From NCBI GenBank assembly GCA_964635875.1, contig CAZWRK010000087.1:1-17914 (forward strand): a stretch of DNA of 17,914 nucleotides, written 5' to 3'. The stretch comes from CAZWRK01 sp964635875. Lineage in GTDB: Bacteria; Pseudomonadota; Gammaproteobacteria; Burkholderiales; Aquaspirillaceae. Shown here piece after piece: positions 7,265 to 14,592 of this stretch. Under the pieces are notes generated by a model. It was not told the origin of the DNA. It searched no databases and saw nothing but the letters and a program-made list of their open reading frames with translations. How positions within the stretch are numbered: the stretch's first letter is position 1; the number at the start of each line of letters is the position of its first letter. Made by a program: the position numbers and the translations under genes.

Positions 7265-7921
7265 TCAGCTCGCCAGGGCTTGCAGAGCGCGCGCAGTGAT
7301 CTCGTCGACCGAGCCCATGCCGCTGATGGCGCGGTATTTGGGGGCCGCTGCGGCATCGGCCGTGGCCCAGTTGCCGTAATAGTCCACCAGGGGGCGGGTC
7401 TGTGCGCTGTAGACCTCCAGGCGCTTCTTGACCGTTTCTTCCTTGTCGTCGTCGCGCTGGATCAGCGGTTCGCCGGTGAGGTCGTCCAGGCCTTCGGTCT
7501 TGGGAGGGTTGAACTTGACGTGGTAGGTGCGGCCCGAAGCAGGGTGTGAACGGCGTCCACTCATGCGCTCGATGATGGCATCAAAGGGCACATCGATTTC
7601 GAGCACGTAGTCGAGCTTGACGCCGGCGGCCTTCATGGCATCGGCTTGGGGAATGGTGCGGGGGAAGCCGTCGAACAGGAAACCATTGGCGCAATCAGCC
7701 TGGGCAATGCGTTCCTTGACGAGGTTGATGATCAATTCATCGCTCACCAGGCCGCCAGACTCCATCACGCTCTTGGCCTGCAGACCCAAGGGGGTGCCGG
7801 CCTTGACCGCTGCGCGCAGCATGTCGCCTGTTGAAATCTGGGGGATGCCATACTTCTGGCAAATGAAGGTGGCTTGCGTGCCTTTACCCGCGCCTGGCGC
7901 GCCCAGCAGAATCAGTCTCAT
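7265..7921 (-). CDS. adk: Adenylate kinase
   Basis: Catalyses ATP + AMP <-> 2 ADP in the cytoplasm, essential for nucleotide balance. 218 residues, the standard long (LID-bearing) bacterial form. The P-loop GAPGAGKGT is at 7-15. QISTGDMLRAAVKAGTPLG is the AMP-binding region and GFLFDGFPRTIPQADAM the second conserved block. The LID segment (MSGRRSHPASGRTYHVKFNPP) lacks the four zinc cysteines, as in Gram-negative enzymes; RDDDKEETVKKRL follows. The ATG at 7921 has GAGGA 6 nt upstream. It lies 178 bp downstream of kdsB on the same strand, so it may have its own promoter there, and it ends in an intrinsic terminator. Confidence 0.98.
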   Translation of the reverse strand: MRLILLGAPGAGKGTQATFICQKYGIPQISTGDMLRAAVKAGTPLGLQAKSVMESGGLVSDELIINLVKERIAQADCANGFLFDGFPRTIPQADAMKAAGVKLDYVLEIDVPFDAIIERMSGRRSHPASGRTYHVKFNPPKTEGLDDLTGEPLIQRDDDKEETVKKRLEVYSAQTRPLVDYYGNWATADAAAAPKYRAISGMGSVDEITARALQALAS

Positions 7922-8099
7922 GGAAGTCCTCGGATAGTGTCAAATCGGCCGGCACCACTGGCTGCGCACAAGTTGACCCCGGTGGGCCAAGGCAGATGCA
8001 GTGCTCATTTGATCCAGAGGATAGCATGGGCAGGCCTGCGCCAGCCTTACGCTTGTGACAAAGCGCAGGGCCCTCGATCGTCCAAGGGGGGCTGCAGAT

Positions 8100-8873
8100 T
8101 CAGAGCGAGAGTCCGCTGAAATACGCTCGCACCCTTGCCAGGTCTTCGGGGGTGTCGACGCCGGGCCCCGGGGCCTGCTCGCTCAGGTGAACTGCAATTC
8201 GGTGGCCATGCCACACGGCCCGCATCTGTTCGAGTGATTCCACCACCTCGATGGGTGCTTGGGGCAGGCTGGGGAAGGCACGCAAAAAGCCGACGCGGTA
8301 GCCGTAGATGCCGATGTGACGCAAGGGTTTGAGCCCGGCGGCAGCCGGAGTTTGCCACCAAGCCTGTCCAGCCATGTCCCGAGACCAGGGAATCGGAGCC
8401 CGGCTGAAGGTCAGGGCCAGGCCCGAGGCCTCCAGCACCACCTTCACAACGTTAGGGTTGTTGAACTCTTCCAATGATTCGATGGCATGCGCAGCCGTGC
8501 TCATGCTGGCGCCAGGGTGAAGGCGCAGCAGGGTGGCCACGGCGTCAATCAGGCCGGGGTCGATCAGTGGCTCGTCGCCCTGGACATTCACCACCAGCTC
8601 GTCGTCGGCCAGGCCCAGCACGCCACAGGCTTCGGCCAGGCGATCACTGCCCGAGGGGTGGTCGACCCGGGTCAGGATGGCCTGCACGTCGTGCTGTTGG
8701 CAGGCGGTCACGATGCGGGCATCGTCTGCGGCTACCACCACCCTGGCGGCATGGCTCAGCTGCGCCTGGCGCGCGACCCGCACCACCATCGGCAGACCTG
8801 CGATGTCGGCCAGCGGCTTGTCCGGCAGGCGTGACGACGCCAGCCGAGCCGGAATCAGCACCGTGTAGCTCAC
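8100..8873 (-). CDS. kdsB: 3-deoxy-manno-octulosonate cytidylyltransferase (CMP-Kdo synthetase)
   Basis: Activates Kdo with CTP to CMP-Kdo, the donor for the inner core of lipopolysaccharide. 257 residues, close to the E. coli enzyme (248). The N-terminal nucleotide-binding signature is PARLASSRLPDKPLADIAGLPM; VNVQGDEPLI and the later KPLRHIGIYGYRVGFLRAF block are typical of the family. Translation starts at GTG (8873); GTGA overlaps the stop codon of the Trm112-type gene, which points to coupled translation. It shares a transcription unit with lpxK, joining two steps of lipid A-core assembly. Confidence 0.97.
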   Translation of the reverse strand: MSYTVLIPARLASSRLPDKPLADIAGLPMVVRVARQAQLSHAARVVVAADDARIVTACQQHDVQAILTRVDHPSGSDRLAEACGVLGLADDELVVNVQGDEPLIDPGLIDAVATLLRLHPGASMSTAAHAIESLEEFNNPNVVKVVLEASGLALTFSRAPIPWSRDMAGQAWWQTPAAAGLKPLRHIGIYGYRVGFLRAFPSLPQAPIEVVESLEQMRAVWHGHRIAVHLSEQAPGPGVDTPEDLARVRAYFSGLSL

Positions 8874-9052
8874 AGGCCCAGTTCCTGATCAGTGAGGGGG
8901 CGTGCCTCATTCTCGAGAAGAATGGGGATGCCATCGCGGACCGGGTAAGCCAGGCGGGCGCTGTGGGACACCAGTTCCTCGCGTTGTTTGTCGTAGGTCA
9001 GCGGGCCCTTGGTCACGGGGCAGACCAGCAGTTCAAGAAGTTTGCTGTCCAT
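8870..9052 (-). CDS. Trm112-family small protein (YcaR-like)
   Basis: 60 residues. MDSKLLELLVCPVTKGPL, then LVSHSARLAYPVRDGIPILLENEARPL, is the standard pattern of bacterial Trm112-like proteins (former DUF343/UPF0434), found between lpxK and kdsB in many proteobacteria. Eukaryotic and archaeal relatives activate methyltransferases; the role in this genus is not established. Only one cysteine remains (Cys11) where zinc-binding homologues have CPxC, so it probably does not bind zinc through that motif. The start codon at 9052 overlaps the lpxK end by 20 nt, and the stop overlaps the kdsB start by 4 nt. Confidence 0.93.
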   Translation of the reverse strand: MDSKLLELLVCPVTKGPLTYDKQREELVSHSARLAYPVRDGIPILLENEARPLTDQELGL

Positions 9053-10091
9053 GCGGAGAGGGTGTTTGTTCAGGGGTGGTGCGAAGAGAAGGCTTGGATG
9101 ATAGCGCTGCATCCAGCCGTTGCTGCAGGTCGTTCCAGAATGCTGGCTCGGGTTCGAACTGCAGTGCAACGGCCCAGGCGTCGGGTTGGATGGCCCACAG
9201 CTTGTAGGCATCTTTTTCGGTGCAGATGAGGTCCAGCCCGGCCGGGTTGGGGGGGGCTCCGTCACGGAAGTCATGGTGATCAGGCAGTGCCGTGGTCTTT
9301 TGAACATGGAGTCCAAGATCTCGCAGCATGCTGAAAAACCGTTCAGGATGGGCAATACCGGCCATTGCGTGCCAGCTGCGTTGCCGCAGGCTGGCGACTG
9401 AGGTGCTCACCCCATGCCCGTTGTGGGCCACCGAGGCCAACTGCCGATGGGCCCGGTAGCCCGCAAAGGCGGGGTGTTCACCCGTGTGCAAGACCAGGTC
9501 CACGGTGCGGGGCCAGGGCTCGCGCAGCGGGCCGGCGGGCTGCAGAAAACCGTTGCCAATCCCGCGGTCATCAAATACACACAGCTCGATGTCACGTTGC
9601 AGGGCCAGGTGCTGCAGCCCGTCATCACAGACGATGACCTGGGTGGTGGGGTGACGTTGCAGCAAGGCCTGCGCAGCCAGGGCCCGCTGGCGTGCCACAA
9701 AAACAGGTGCACCGCTGCGCCGCTGGATCAACAGGGGTTCATCGCCCACTTCATGGGCTTCGCTTGAGGCGGTGACCTCACGGCAATCGTCCGTCTGACG
9801 ACCGTGGCCGCGCGACACCACCCCAACTGCCAGCCCGCGTTGCCGCAACCATTGCACCAAGGCCAGCACGGTGGGCGTCTTGCCCGCACCACCGGCCACC
9901 ACATTGCCGACCACGATCACCACGGCCGGCACCCGGTGGCTCGCCAGCCAGCCGTGCCGGTAGGCCATGCGACGAAGGACCACCAAGGCCCCCAATACCC
10001 GCGAGAGGGGCCACAAGGCCCAGGCCACCAGCCCTCGGTGCTGCCAGGCCTGGAGCAGGCGTGTTGAAAGCCCCGTGCTGGATCGGGTCAT
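9033..10091 (-). CDS. lpxK: Tetraacyldisaccharide 4'-kinase
   Basis: Phosphorylates the 4' position of the lipid A disaccharide precursor at the inner membrane. 352 residues, slightly longer than E. coli LpxK (328). An N-terminal hydrophobic helix (about 20-42, ALWPLSRVLGALVVLR) fits membrane association. The P-loop VGNVVAGGAGKTP is at 61-73; SRGHGR and DDGLQH are further LpxK signatures. The ATG at 10091 is preferred over an upstream in-frame TTG (10148), which would overlap exbD; the ribosome site is weak, so translation may depend on the upstream gene 22 bp away. It overlaps the following small gene by 20 nt. Confidence 0.96.
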   Translation of the reverse strand: MTRSSTGLSTRLLQAWQHRGLVAWALWPLSRVLGALVVLRRMAYRHGWLASHRVPAVVIVVGNVVAGGAGKTPTVLALVQWLRQRGLAVGVVSRGHGRQTDDCREVTASSEAHEVGDEPLLIQRRSGAPVFVARQRALAAQALLQRHPTTQVIVCDDGLQHLALQRDIELCVFDDRGIGNGFLQPAGPLREPWPRTVDLVLHTGEHPAFAGYRAHRQLASVAHNGHGVSTSVASLRQRSWHAMAGIAHPERFFSMLRDLGLHVQKTTALPDHHDFRDGAPPNPAGLDLICTEKDAYKLWAIQPDAWAVALQFEPEPAFWNDLQQRLDAALSSKPSLRTTPEQTPSPHGQQTS

Positions 10092-10113
10092 GGATGGTGC
10101 GTGCTTGCGGGGC

Positions 10114-10536
10114 TCAGCGATTGCCGGCCCGGGGAGACTGGGTGGCAAAGGTGACCTGGGACAGCCCGCTGCGCCGTGCGGCTTCCATCACGCTGATCAC
10201 AGACTGGTGCGTGGCGCTGGCATCGGCACTGATCACCACGACCGTGTCGCGACCGCCCTTGGCTGCTTCTGCCATGGCCATGGCCAGGCTGTCGGGGCTG
10301 CCCTGCACGGGCATTTTGTTGACCGAAAAGCGGCCGTCGGCGCTGATGCTGACAATCAGCTCACGGGGGTAGTCGCGTTGCGCATCGGCGTCGGCCTGGG
10401 GTAGGCGCAGTTGCAACTCTGTGAACTTGCTGTAAGTGGTGGAGAGCATCAGAAAGATCAGCACCACCAGCAACACGTCGATGAAAGGGATCAGGTTGAT
10501 TTCAGGCTCATCCTGACGGCGCGAGCGAAAGTTCAT
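10114..10536 (-). CDS. exbD: ExbD/TolR-family biopolymer transport protein
   Basis: 140 residues. Partner of ExbB in a proton-driven motor that energises outer-membrane or envelope processes. A short cytoplasmic start (MNFRSRRQDEPEINLIPFID) leads into one membrane helix (about 17-35); Asp20 matches the proton-carrying aspartate of ExbD/TolR. A periplasmic domain of about 100 residues follows. The ATG at 10536 has AAGG 4 nt upstream. The exbB stop lies 6 bp before the start. No tonB gene is visible in the window. Confidence 0.94.
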   Translation of the reverse strand: MNFRSRRQDEPEINLIPFIDVLLVVLIFLMLSTTYSKFTELQLRLPQADADAQRDYPRELIVSISADGRFSVNKMPVQGSPDSLAMAMAEAAKGGRDTVVVISADASATHQSVISVMEAARRSGLSQVTFATQSPRAGNR

Positions 10537-10542
10537 GAGGCC

Positions 10543-11178
10543 TTATTTGCGCAGGGTGTTGAGGTGGCGCAGCAGGCGCTCGGCAGCCAACTCCATGGTC
10601 AGCAGGTAGGCGTCGGCACGGCTGCGGAAGTAGCGCCAGAAAATCAGGCTGGGGATGGCCACGATCAAGCCGAAGGCTGTGTTGTACAGGGCCACCGAGA
10701 TCCCGTGGGCCAGTTGGGCCGGGTTGCTGCCGCCACTCAACGCGCCCGGGCCGGCAGACTGGGAGCCAAAGATGTCGATCATACCGATCACGGTGCCCAG
10801 CAGGCCTAGCAAGGGGGCTGCCGAGGCAATGGTGGCCAGGGCGCTGAGGTGTTTGTCCAGCTTGGCCGCCACACGTCGCCCAGCGCCCTCCAGTTCGGTG
10901 CGCAGATCGGCCTCGGTGCATTGGGGGTGCTGCAACAAGGTTTTGAAGCCACTGGCCAGCACTTCACCCAGTGCCGAGTTCTGCTCGAGCTGCTGCACCA
11001 CTTCGCTGGAGGGCAGGCCTTGGGCCGAGACAGCGAGGGCTTCGTCCAGCAGGCTGGTCGGCGCGATCCGAGAGGGCCGCAGGCTGATCAGACGTTCAAG
11101 GACGAGCGCCAGCGCCAGCACGGAGCAGACCAGCAAAGGCCAGATGGGCCAGCCAGCGGCTTGAATGATCGAAAGCAA
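10543..11178 (-). CDS. exbB: ExbB/TolQ/MotA-family proton channel protein
   Basis: 211 residues. Forms the pentameric channel around an ExbD dimer. Three membrane helices are visible: about 10-30 (WPIWPLLVCSVLALALVLERL), about 113-135 (IASAAPLLGLLGTVIGMIDIF) and about 158-182 (LYNTAFGLIVAIPSLIFWRYF). The conserved APLLGLLGTVIGM and LYNTAFGLIVAIP blocks define the family. Translation appears to start at TTG (11178), with GGGAGA 6 nt upstream; no in-frame ATG is near. It is the first gene of the exbB-exbD-lpxK-Trm112-kdsB unit. Because it is the first gene, its promoter should lie in the AT-rich gap to its right. Confidence 0.94.
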   Translation of the reverse strand: MLSIIQAAGWPIWPLLVCSVLALALVLERLISLRPSRIAPTSLLDEALAVSAQGLPSSEVVQQLEQNSALGEVLASGFKTLLQHPQCTEADLRTELEGAGRRVAAKLDKHLSALATIASAAPLLGLLGTVIGMIDIFGSQSAGPGALSGGSNPAQLAHGISVALYNTAFGLIVAIPSLIFWRYFRSRADAYLLTMELAAERLLRHLNTLRK

Positions 11179-11288
11179 AGAGTCTCTCCCAGACGGTGTG
11201 GTTCCGACCCGGATTATGGCGGAGCTTTGAGGGGATGCCGTGACGAGCGGAGTGCGCGTTGGTGGACGGTTCAGTCACTCACAAAATC

Positions 11289-11297
11289 TGTGGATAA
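11289..11297 (-). promoter_or_regulatory. Perfect DnaA box (TTATCCACA)
   Basis: The plus strand reads TGTGGATAA, the exact complement of TTATCCACA. It is followed 3 bp later by TGTGGGGAA (11301-11309), a two-mismatch variant in the same orientation. One exact 9-mer can occur by chance, but the pair beside an AT-rich core is notable. Confidence 0.55.
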
Positions 11298-11752
11298 CTT
11301 TGTGGGGAACTTGGCGGTAAACGCGCCCAGATGGCGCCAAATGGTCGTTTCCGTATTTTGATTAAATATTAAGCATATGAAAAAATCAATTAAATCAACA
11401 AGTTGGAGTGTATTTGTTGGGTTTGGGGGCGGCTTTGACGGAGCTGTGGATGTGATCGATGGCTGCCAAGGCTTGTGGAGTACTTGCTTGTGCACGGGCG
11501 CTTGGAAAGGCCCACAGGACGCCAATGGAGACTGAAACCCCAGAGTTTGCGGGCTGTCCCAGGCATTTTCGATGGCTGGGTCCCGTCAATGCTGACTTGA
11601 CGGTCGGCTTTCTGCTCAGCGCTGGTTCTGTGGCGGCTTGAGGGCGGCTGGCCAGGTGCGCGCATGTCAGGGGCTACACGCCCGTGGGGGCTGTTCCTGG
11701 GCCAATGGGCGGGTTGATCGAGGGCTGTCGCATGGTCGCCCGAATTAGTTCC

Positions 11753-11758
11753 TACAAT
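11753..11758 (+). promoter_or_regulatory. Possible sodB -10 element (TACAAT)
   Basis: TACAAT matches the sigma-70 -10 consensus at five of six positions and lies 46 nt before the sodB ATG. No good -35 is visible 16-18 bp upstream, so the call is tentative. Confidence 0.35.
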
Positions 11759-11803
11759 GCGCCAGCAACGCTGTTTTTTCACGATAAACCACACGAGGAA
11801 ACC

Positions 11804-12385
11804 ATGGAACATACCCTGCCCGCACTGCCTTACGCCATCGATGCACTGGCCCCGCATTACTCCCAGGAAACCCTGGAGTTTCACCACGGTAAGCATCACA
11901 ACGCTTATGTTGTGAACCTGAACAACCTGCAAAAGGGCACCGAGTTCGAAACCAAGACCCTGGAAGAGATCATCAAGACCTCCAGCGGCGGTATCTACAA
12001 CAACGCGGCCCAGATTTGGAACCACACCTTCTTCTGGAACAGCATGAAGCCCAATGGTGGCGGTGAGCCCACCGGCGCCCTGGCTGCAGCCATCAACGCC
12101 AAATGGGGCAGCTACGCTGCTTTCAAGGAAGCTTTCGTCAAGTCGGCTGTCGGCAACTTTGGTTCCGGCTGGACCTGGCTGGTGAAGAAAGCTGACGGCA
12201 GCGTGGACATTGTCAACACCGGTGCCGCAGGCACACCTCTGACCACCGCTGACAAGGCGTTGCTGACGGTTGACGTGTGGGAGCACGCCTACTACATCGA
12301 CTACCGCAACCTGCGTCCGAAGTTTGTCGAGACCTTCCTCGACAAGCTGGCCAACTGGGGTTTTGCAGAAGCCAACTTCGCCTGA
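11804..12385 (+). CDS. sodB: Superoxide dismutase [Fe]
   Basis: Dismutates superoxide to oxygen and hydrogen peroxide in the cytoplasm. 193 residues, same length as E. coli SodB. The ATG at 11804 has GAGG 6 nt upstream; an upstream in-frame extension is rejected because similarity starts at MEHTLPALPY. Metal ligands are His27, His74, Asp157 and His161 (DVWEHAYYIDYRN). Gln70 in NNAAQIWNHTFFWNSM is in the position typical of iron rather than manganese enzymes. No signal peptide. It follows a 625-bp gene-free gap and ends in a strong bidirectional terminator. Confidence 0.97.
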   Translation: MEHTLPALPYAIDALAPHYSQETLEFHHGKHHNAYVVNLNNLQKGTEFETKTLEEIIKTSSGGIYNNAAQIWNHTFFWNSMKPNGGGEPTGALAAAINAKWGSYAAFKEAFVKSAVGNFGSGWTWLVKKADGSVDIVNTGAAGTPLTTADKALLTVDVWEHAYYIDYRNLRPKFVETFLDKLANWGFAEANFA

Positions 12386-12423
12386 GGTCATCCAGCCTCT
12401 GCTGGGGTGCGGCAAGCCGTGCC

Positions 12424-12463
12424 CCCATGAAAAATGCCACCGTCTGGTGGCATTTTTCATGGG
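12424..12463. terminator. Bidirectional terminator between sodB and the DUF192 gene
   Basis: Perfect 18-bp inverted repeat (12424-12441 and 12446-12463) with loop GTCT. The GC-rich core GCCACC/GGTGGC is flanked by an A5 run on the left and a T5 run on the right, so each strand sees a hairpin core followed by T residues. It sits 39 bp after the sodB stop and 35 bp after the convergent DUF192 stop. Confidence 0.93.
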
Positions 12464-12497
12464 CAGCTGTGAATTGAGGTCGATGGTGGCATCTGGC

Positions 12498-12965
12498 TCA
12501 ATGTGGGTTGAAGGGCGGGCCGCTGAGCTTGAGTCCCGCCTTGAATCCTCGCTTCTGAAACCAGCCCTGGTTCATCTCCAGTACGAAACGAACGGGCTTG
12601 CTGCTGCAATGGGATTCTGTGGTCTGGGGTTTCATGTCAGCCAGGTTCACCACCGTGCCGTCATCAGCCACAAAGGCGGCGGTGAGAGGCAGCAGTGTGT
12701 TTTTCATCCAGAAGCACTGGGTTGCGGGCACTTCGAACACGAAAAGCATGCCTTCCTGCTGCGGCATGCTGGGGCGGTTCATCAATCCGATCTGGCGCTC
12801 GACGGGGGCCGTGGCGATCTGGGCATCGATCTGGTACATGCCCGCAGACAATTGCACACGGGGCAGGTTGAGCTGAGGCCCTTCCTGTGCGTGAGTCGTG
12901 AGGCCGGAGAAAGAGAGCAGTGCACACAGCAATGCCTGGGACACGGAGCGGCGGGGCAGTTTCAT
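12498..12965 (-). CDS. Exported DUF192 domain protein
   Basis: 155 residues. Residues 1-26 are a Sec signal peptide (MKLPRR, hydrophobic core, cleavage after THA). The rest is a DUF192 domain: QIGLMNRPSMPQQEGMLFVF, CFWMKNTLLPLTAAFV, DGTVVNLADMKPQT and KPVRFVLEMNQGWFQKRGFKAG are its known blocks. The family is small, often periplasmic or membrane-anchored, and of unknown biochemical function. The ribosome site before the ATG at 12965 is weak. It is convergent with sodB and divergent from icd (283 bp apart); I see no clear promoter motif in that region. Confidence 0.92.
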   Translation of the reverse strand: MKLPRRSVSQALLCALLSFSGLTTHAQEGPQLNLPRVQLSAGMYQIDAQIATAPVERQIGLMNRPSMPQQEGMLFVFEVPATQCFWMKNTLLPLTAAFVADDGTVVNLADMKPQTTESHCSSKPVRFVLEMNQGWFQKRGFKAGLKLSGPPFNPH

Positions 12966-13248
12966 GGTGGGATGGTCCAGTGGTGCGACCCGGAAATGCG
13001 GTGCGCATCAGCGTCCCATTTTGGCCTAAAAAGACAGCGCTGGCGGGTGCGGCGTGGCAACTTTGCACGGCTGCCTTGCCCTGGCGTGGAGTGGTTTGCG
13101 GCCATTGCGATCCTGGGTCCGGGGGGGATGGCTGCTCTCTGAGTAGGAGGCTTCGAGCCGCGTGGCCATGGGGGTCAGCGCAGGCGCTAAGATCAGAAGG
13201 TTTTACTTCATTTGCTAAGTTGTTCAGCCTCACCGGAGACGTCAGTCC

Positions 13249-14514
13249 ATGACCCGTTATCAGCACATCCAGGTTCCCGAGCAGGGCGAGAAGATCACCG
13301 TCAATTCGGACAAGACCCTCAAGGTGCCCGATCACCCGATCATTCCCTTCATTGAGGGCGATGGTGTTGGGCGTGACATCACACCGGTGATGCTGAAGGT
13401 CGTAGATGCCGCAGTGGCTCAGGCTTATGGTGGGCAGCGCAAAATCCACTGGATGGAGGTGTTTGCCGGCGAGAAAGCCACCCACCTCTACGGCCCGGAT
13501 GTCTGGCTGCCTGACGAAACCGTGGAGGTCGTGCGCGACTACCTGGTGTCCATCAAGGGGCCGCTGACCACGCCTGTGGGTGGCGGGATACGTTCGCTCA
13601 ACGTGGCCTTGCGCCAGGAGTTGGACCTGTACGTCTGCCTGCGCCCTATCCAGTATTTCAAGGGTGTGCCTTCGCCGCTCAAAGAGCCCGAAAAGACCAA
13701 TATGGTGATCTTCCGCGAGAACTCGGAAGACATCTATGCCGGCATCGAATTCGAGGCCGGCAGTGACAAGGCCAAGCGCCTGATCAAGTTCTTGCACGAC
13801 GAGTTCGGCATCACCAAGATCCGCTTCCCCGAAACCTCCGGCCTGGGCATCAAGCCCGTCTCACAAGAGGGCACCGAGCGCCTGGTGCGCAAGGCCATCC
13901 AGTACGCCATCGACAACAACAAGCCCAACGTCACCATCGTGCACAAGGGCAATATCATGAAGTTCACCGAGGGCAGCTTCCGTGAATGGGCCTATGGCCT
14001 GGCGGCCAAGGAGTTTGGCGGCGAGTTGATCGACGGTGGCCCTTGGATGCGCGTGCCCAACCCCAAGACGGGTGGCCAGATTGTGATCAAGGACAGCATC
14101 ACCGATGCCTTCCTGCAGCAGATCCTGCTGCGCCCGGTCGAGTACAGTGTGGTGGCCACGCTCAACCTCAATGGCGACTACATCTCTGATGCCGTGGCGG
14201 CCCAGGTCGGGGGCATAGGCATCGCGCCCGGGGCCAATCTGTCGGATACCGTGGCGATGTTCGAAGCCACGCACGGCACGGCGCCGCGCTATGCAGGCAA
14301 GGACTACGTGAACCCGGGTTCAGAGATTCTCTCGGCCGAGATGATGTTGCGCCACATGGGCTGGAAAGAAGCCGCGGACCTCATCATCCGCTCATTGGAG
14401 AAGGCCATCCTGAGCAAGAAGGTCACCTACGACTTTGCCCGCCTCATGGAAGGCGCAGTGCAGGTCAGCTGCTCGGGTTTCGGTCAGGTCATCATCGACC
14501 AGATGCAGGAGTGA
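13249..14514 (+). CDS. icd: Isocitrate dehydrogenase (NADP)
   Basis: Oxidative decarboxylation of isocitrate to 2-oxoglutarate in the TCA cycle, producing NADPH. 421 residues against 416 in E. coli. The phosphorylation/substrate loop GGGIRSLNVALRQELDLYVCLRP matches E. coli Icd around Ser113, so control by AceK-type phosphorylation is possible. FRENSEDIYAGIEFE, the catalytic Lys/Asp region (NVTIVHKGNIMKFTEG; LNGDYISDAVAAQVGGIGIAPGAN) and HGTAPRYAGKDYVNPGSEIL, the NADP-site block, follow. The ATG at 13249 has GGAGA about 9 nt upstream. It is a single-gene unit with a hairpin 10 nt after the stop, and long reverse-strand frames over it are codon-bias shadows. Confidence 0.98.
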   Translation: MTRYQHIQVPEQGEKITVNSDKTLKVPDHPIIPFIEGDGVGRDITPVMLKVVDAAVAQAYGGQRKIHWMEVFAGEKATHLYGPDVWLPDETVEVVRDYLVSIKGPLTTPVGGGIRSLNVALRQELDLYVCLRPIQYFKGVPSPLKEPEKTNMVIFRENSEDIYAGIEFEAGSDKAKRLIKFLHDEFGITKIRFPETSGLGIKPVSQEGTERLVRKAIQYAIDNNKPNVTIVHKGNIMKFTEGSFREWAYGLAAKEFGGELIDGGPWMRVPNPKTGGQIVIKDSITDAFLQQILLRPVEYSVVATLNLNGDYISDAVAAQVGGIGIAPGANLSDTVAMFEATHGTAPRYAGKDYVNPGSEILSAEMMLRHMGWKEAADLIIRSLEKAILSKKVTYDFARLMEGAVQVSCSGFGQVIIDQMQE

Positions 14515-14523
14515 CGACGCCAG

Positions 14524-14543
14524 CCGGGAGCAAGTGCTCCCGG
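14524..14543 (+). terminator. Hairpin after icd, possible terminator
   Basis: Perfect 8-bp stem CCGGGAGC / GCTCCCGG with loop AAGT, 10 nt after the icd stop. The following bases (TGTTCTGGGTGTG) are only weakly T-rich, so it may work poorly as an intrinsic terminator or act as an mRNA 3' end stabiliser. It lies between convergent genes. Confidence 0.6.
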
Positions 14544-14592
14544 TGTTCTGGGTGTGTTGGTGCCGACGGGTTTGGACCCCGCGGCCCCGACG

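Larger units (their letters stand above)
11179..11803. other. 625-bp gap between exbB and sodB: DnaA-box-like motifs and AT-rich core, no gene
   Basis: Neither strand has a convincing gene; short frames lack ribosome sites and similarity. The region holds a perfect DnaA box at 11289, look-alikes at 11301, 11445 and 11474, and an AT-rich stretch at 11353-11400 unlike the GC-rich surroundings. The AT-rich part has a near-perfect inverted repeat (TTGATTAAAT at 11358-11367, ATTAAATCAA at 11389-11398). It could hold the leftward promoter of exbB, for example TTGTTG-N18-TATGCT read on the minus strand. The segment from about 11400 to 11700 shows no further structure that I can name. Confidence 0.6.

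Noticed and set aside
10091..10148. Upstream TTG start for lpxK adding 19 residues
   Set aside because: It would overlap exbD by 35 nt and adds residues outside the LpxK family pattern; the ATG at 10091 is simpler.
11280..11400. Chromosomal replication origin
   Set aside because: Only one exact DnaA box and no dnaA, dnaN or gyrB nearby; listed only as an origin-like or DnaA-regulated element.
11395..11589. 64-codon minus-strand frame with a weak signal-peptide look
   Set aside because: It starts with TTG, has no ribosome site and no recognisable family; kept as gene-free DNA.
11459..11641. 60-codon plus-strand frame in the exbB-sodB gap
   Set aside because: No ribosome site, no similarity and no codon signature that sets it apart from chance.
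11390..12460. 356-codon minus-strand frame antisense to sodB
   Set aside because: It runs through the sodB coding region and the terminator hairpin; composition fits a shadow of sodB codon bias.
12664..13797. 377-codon minus-strand frame across the DUF192 gene and the start of icd
   Set aside because: It overlaps two well-supported genes, has no similarity I recognise and is typical of antisense frames in GC-rich DNA.
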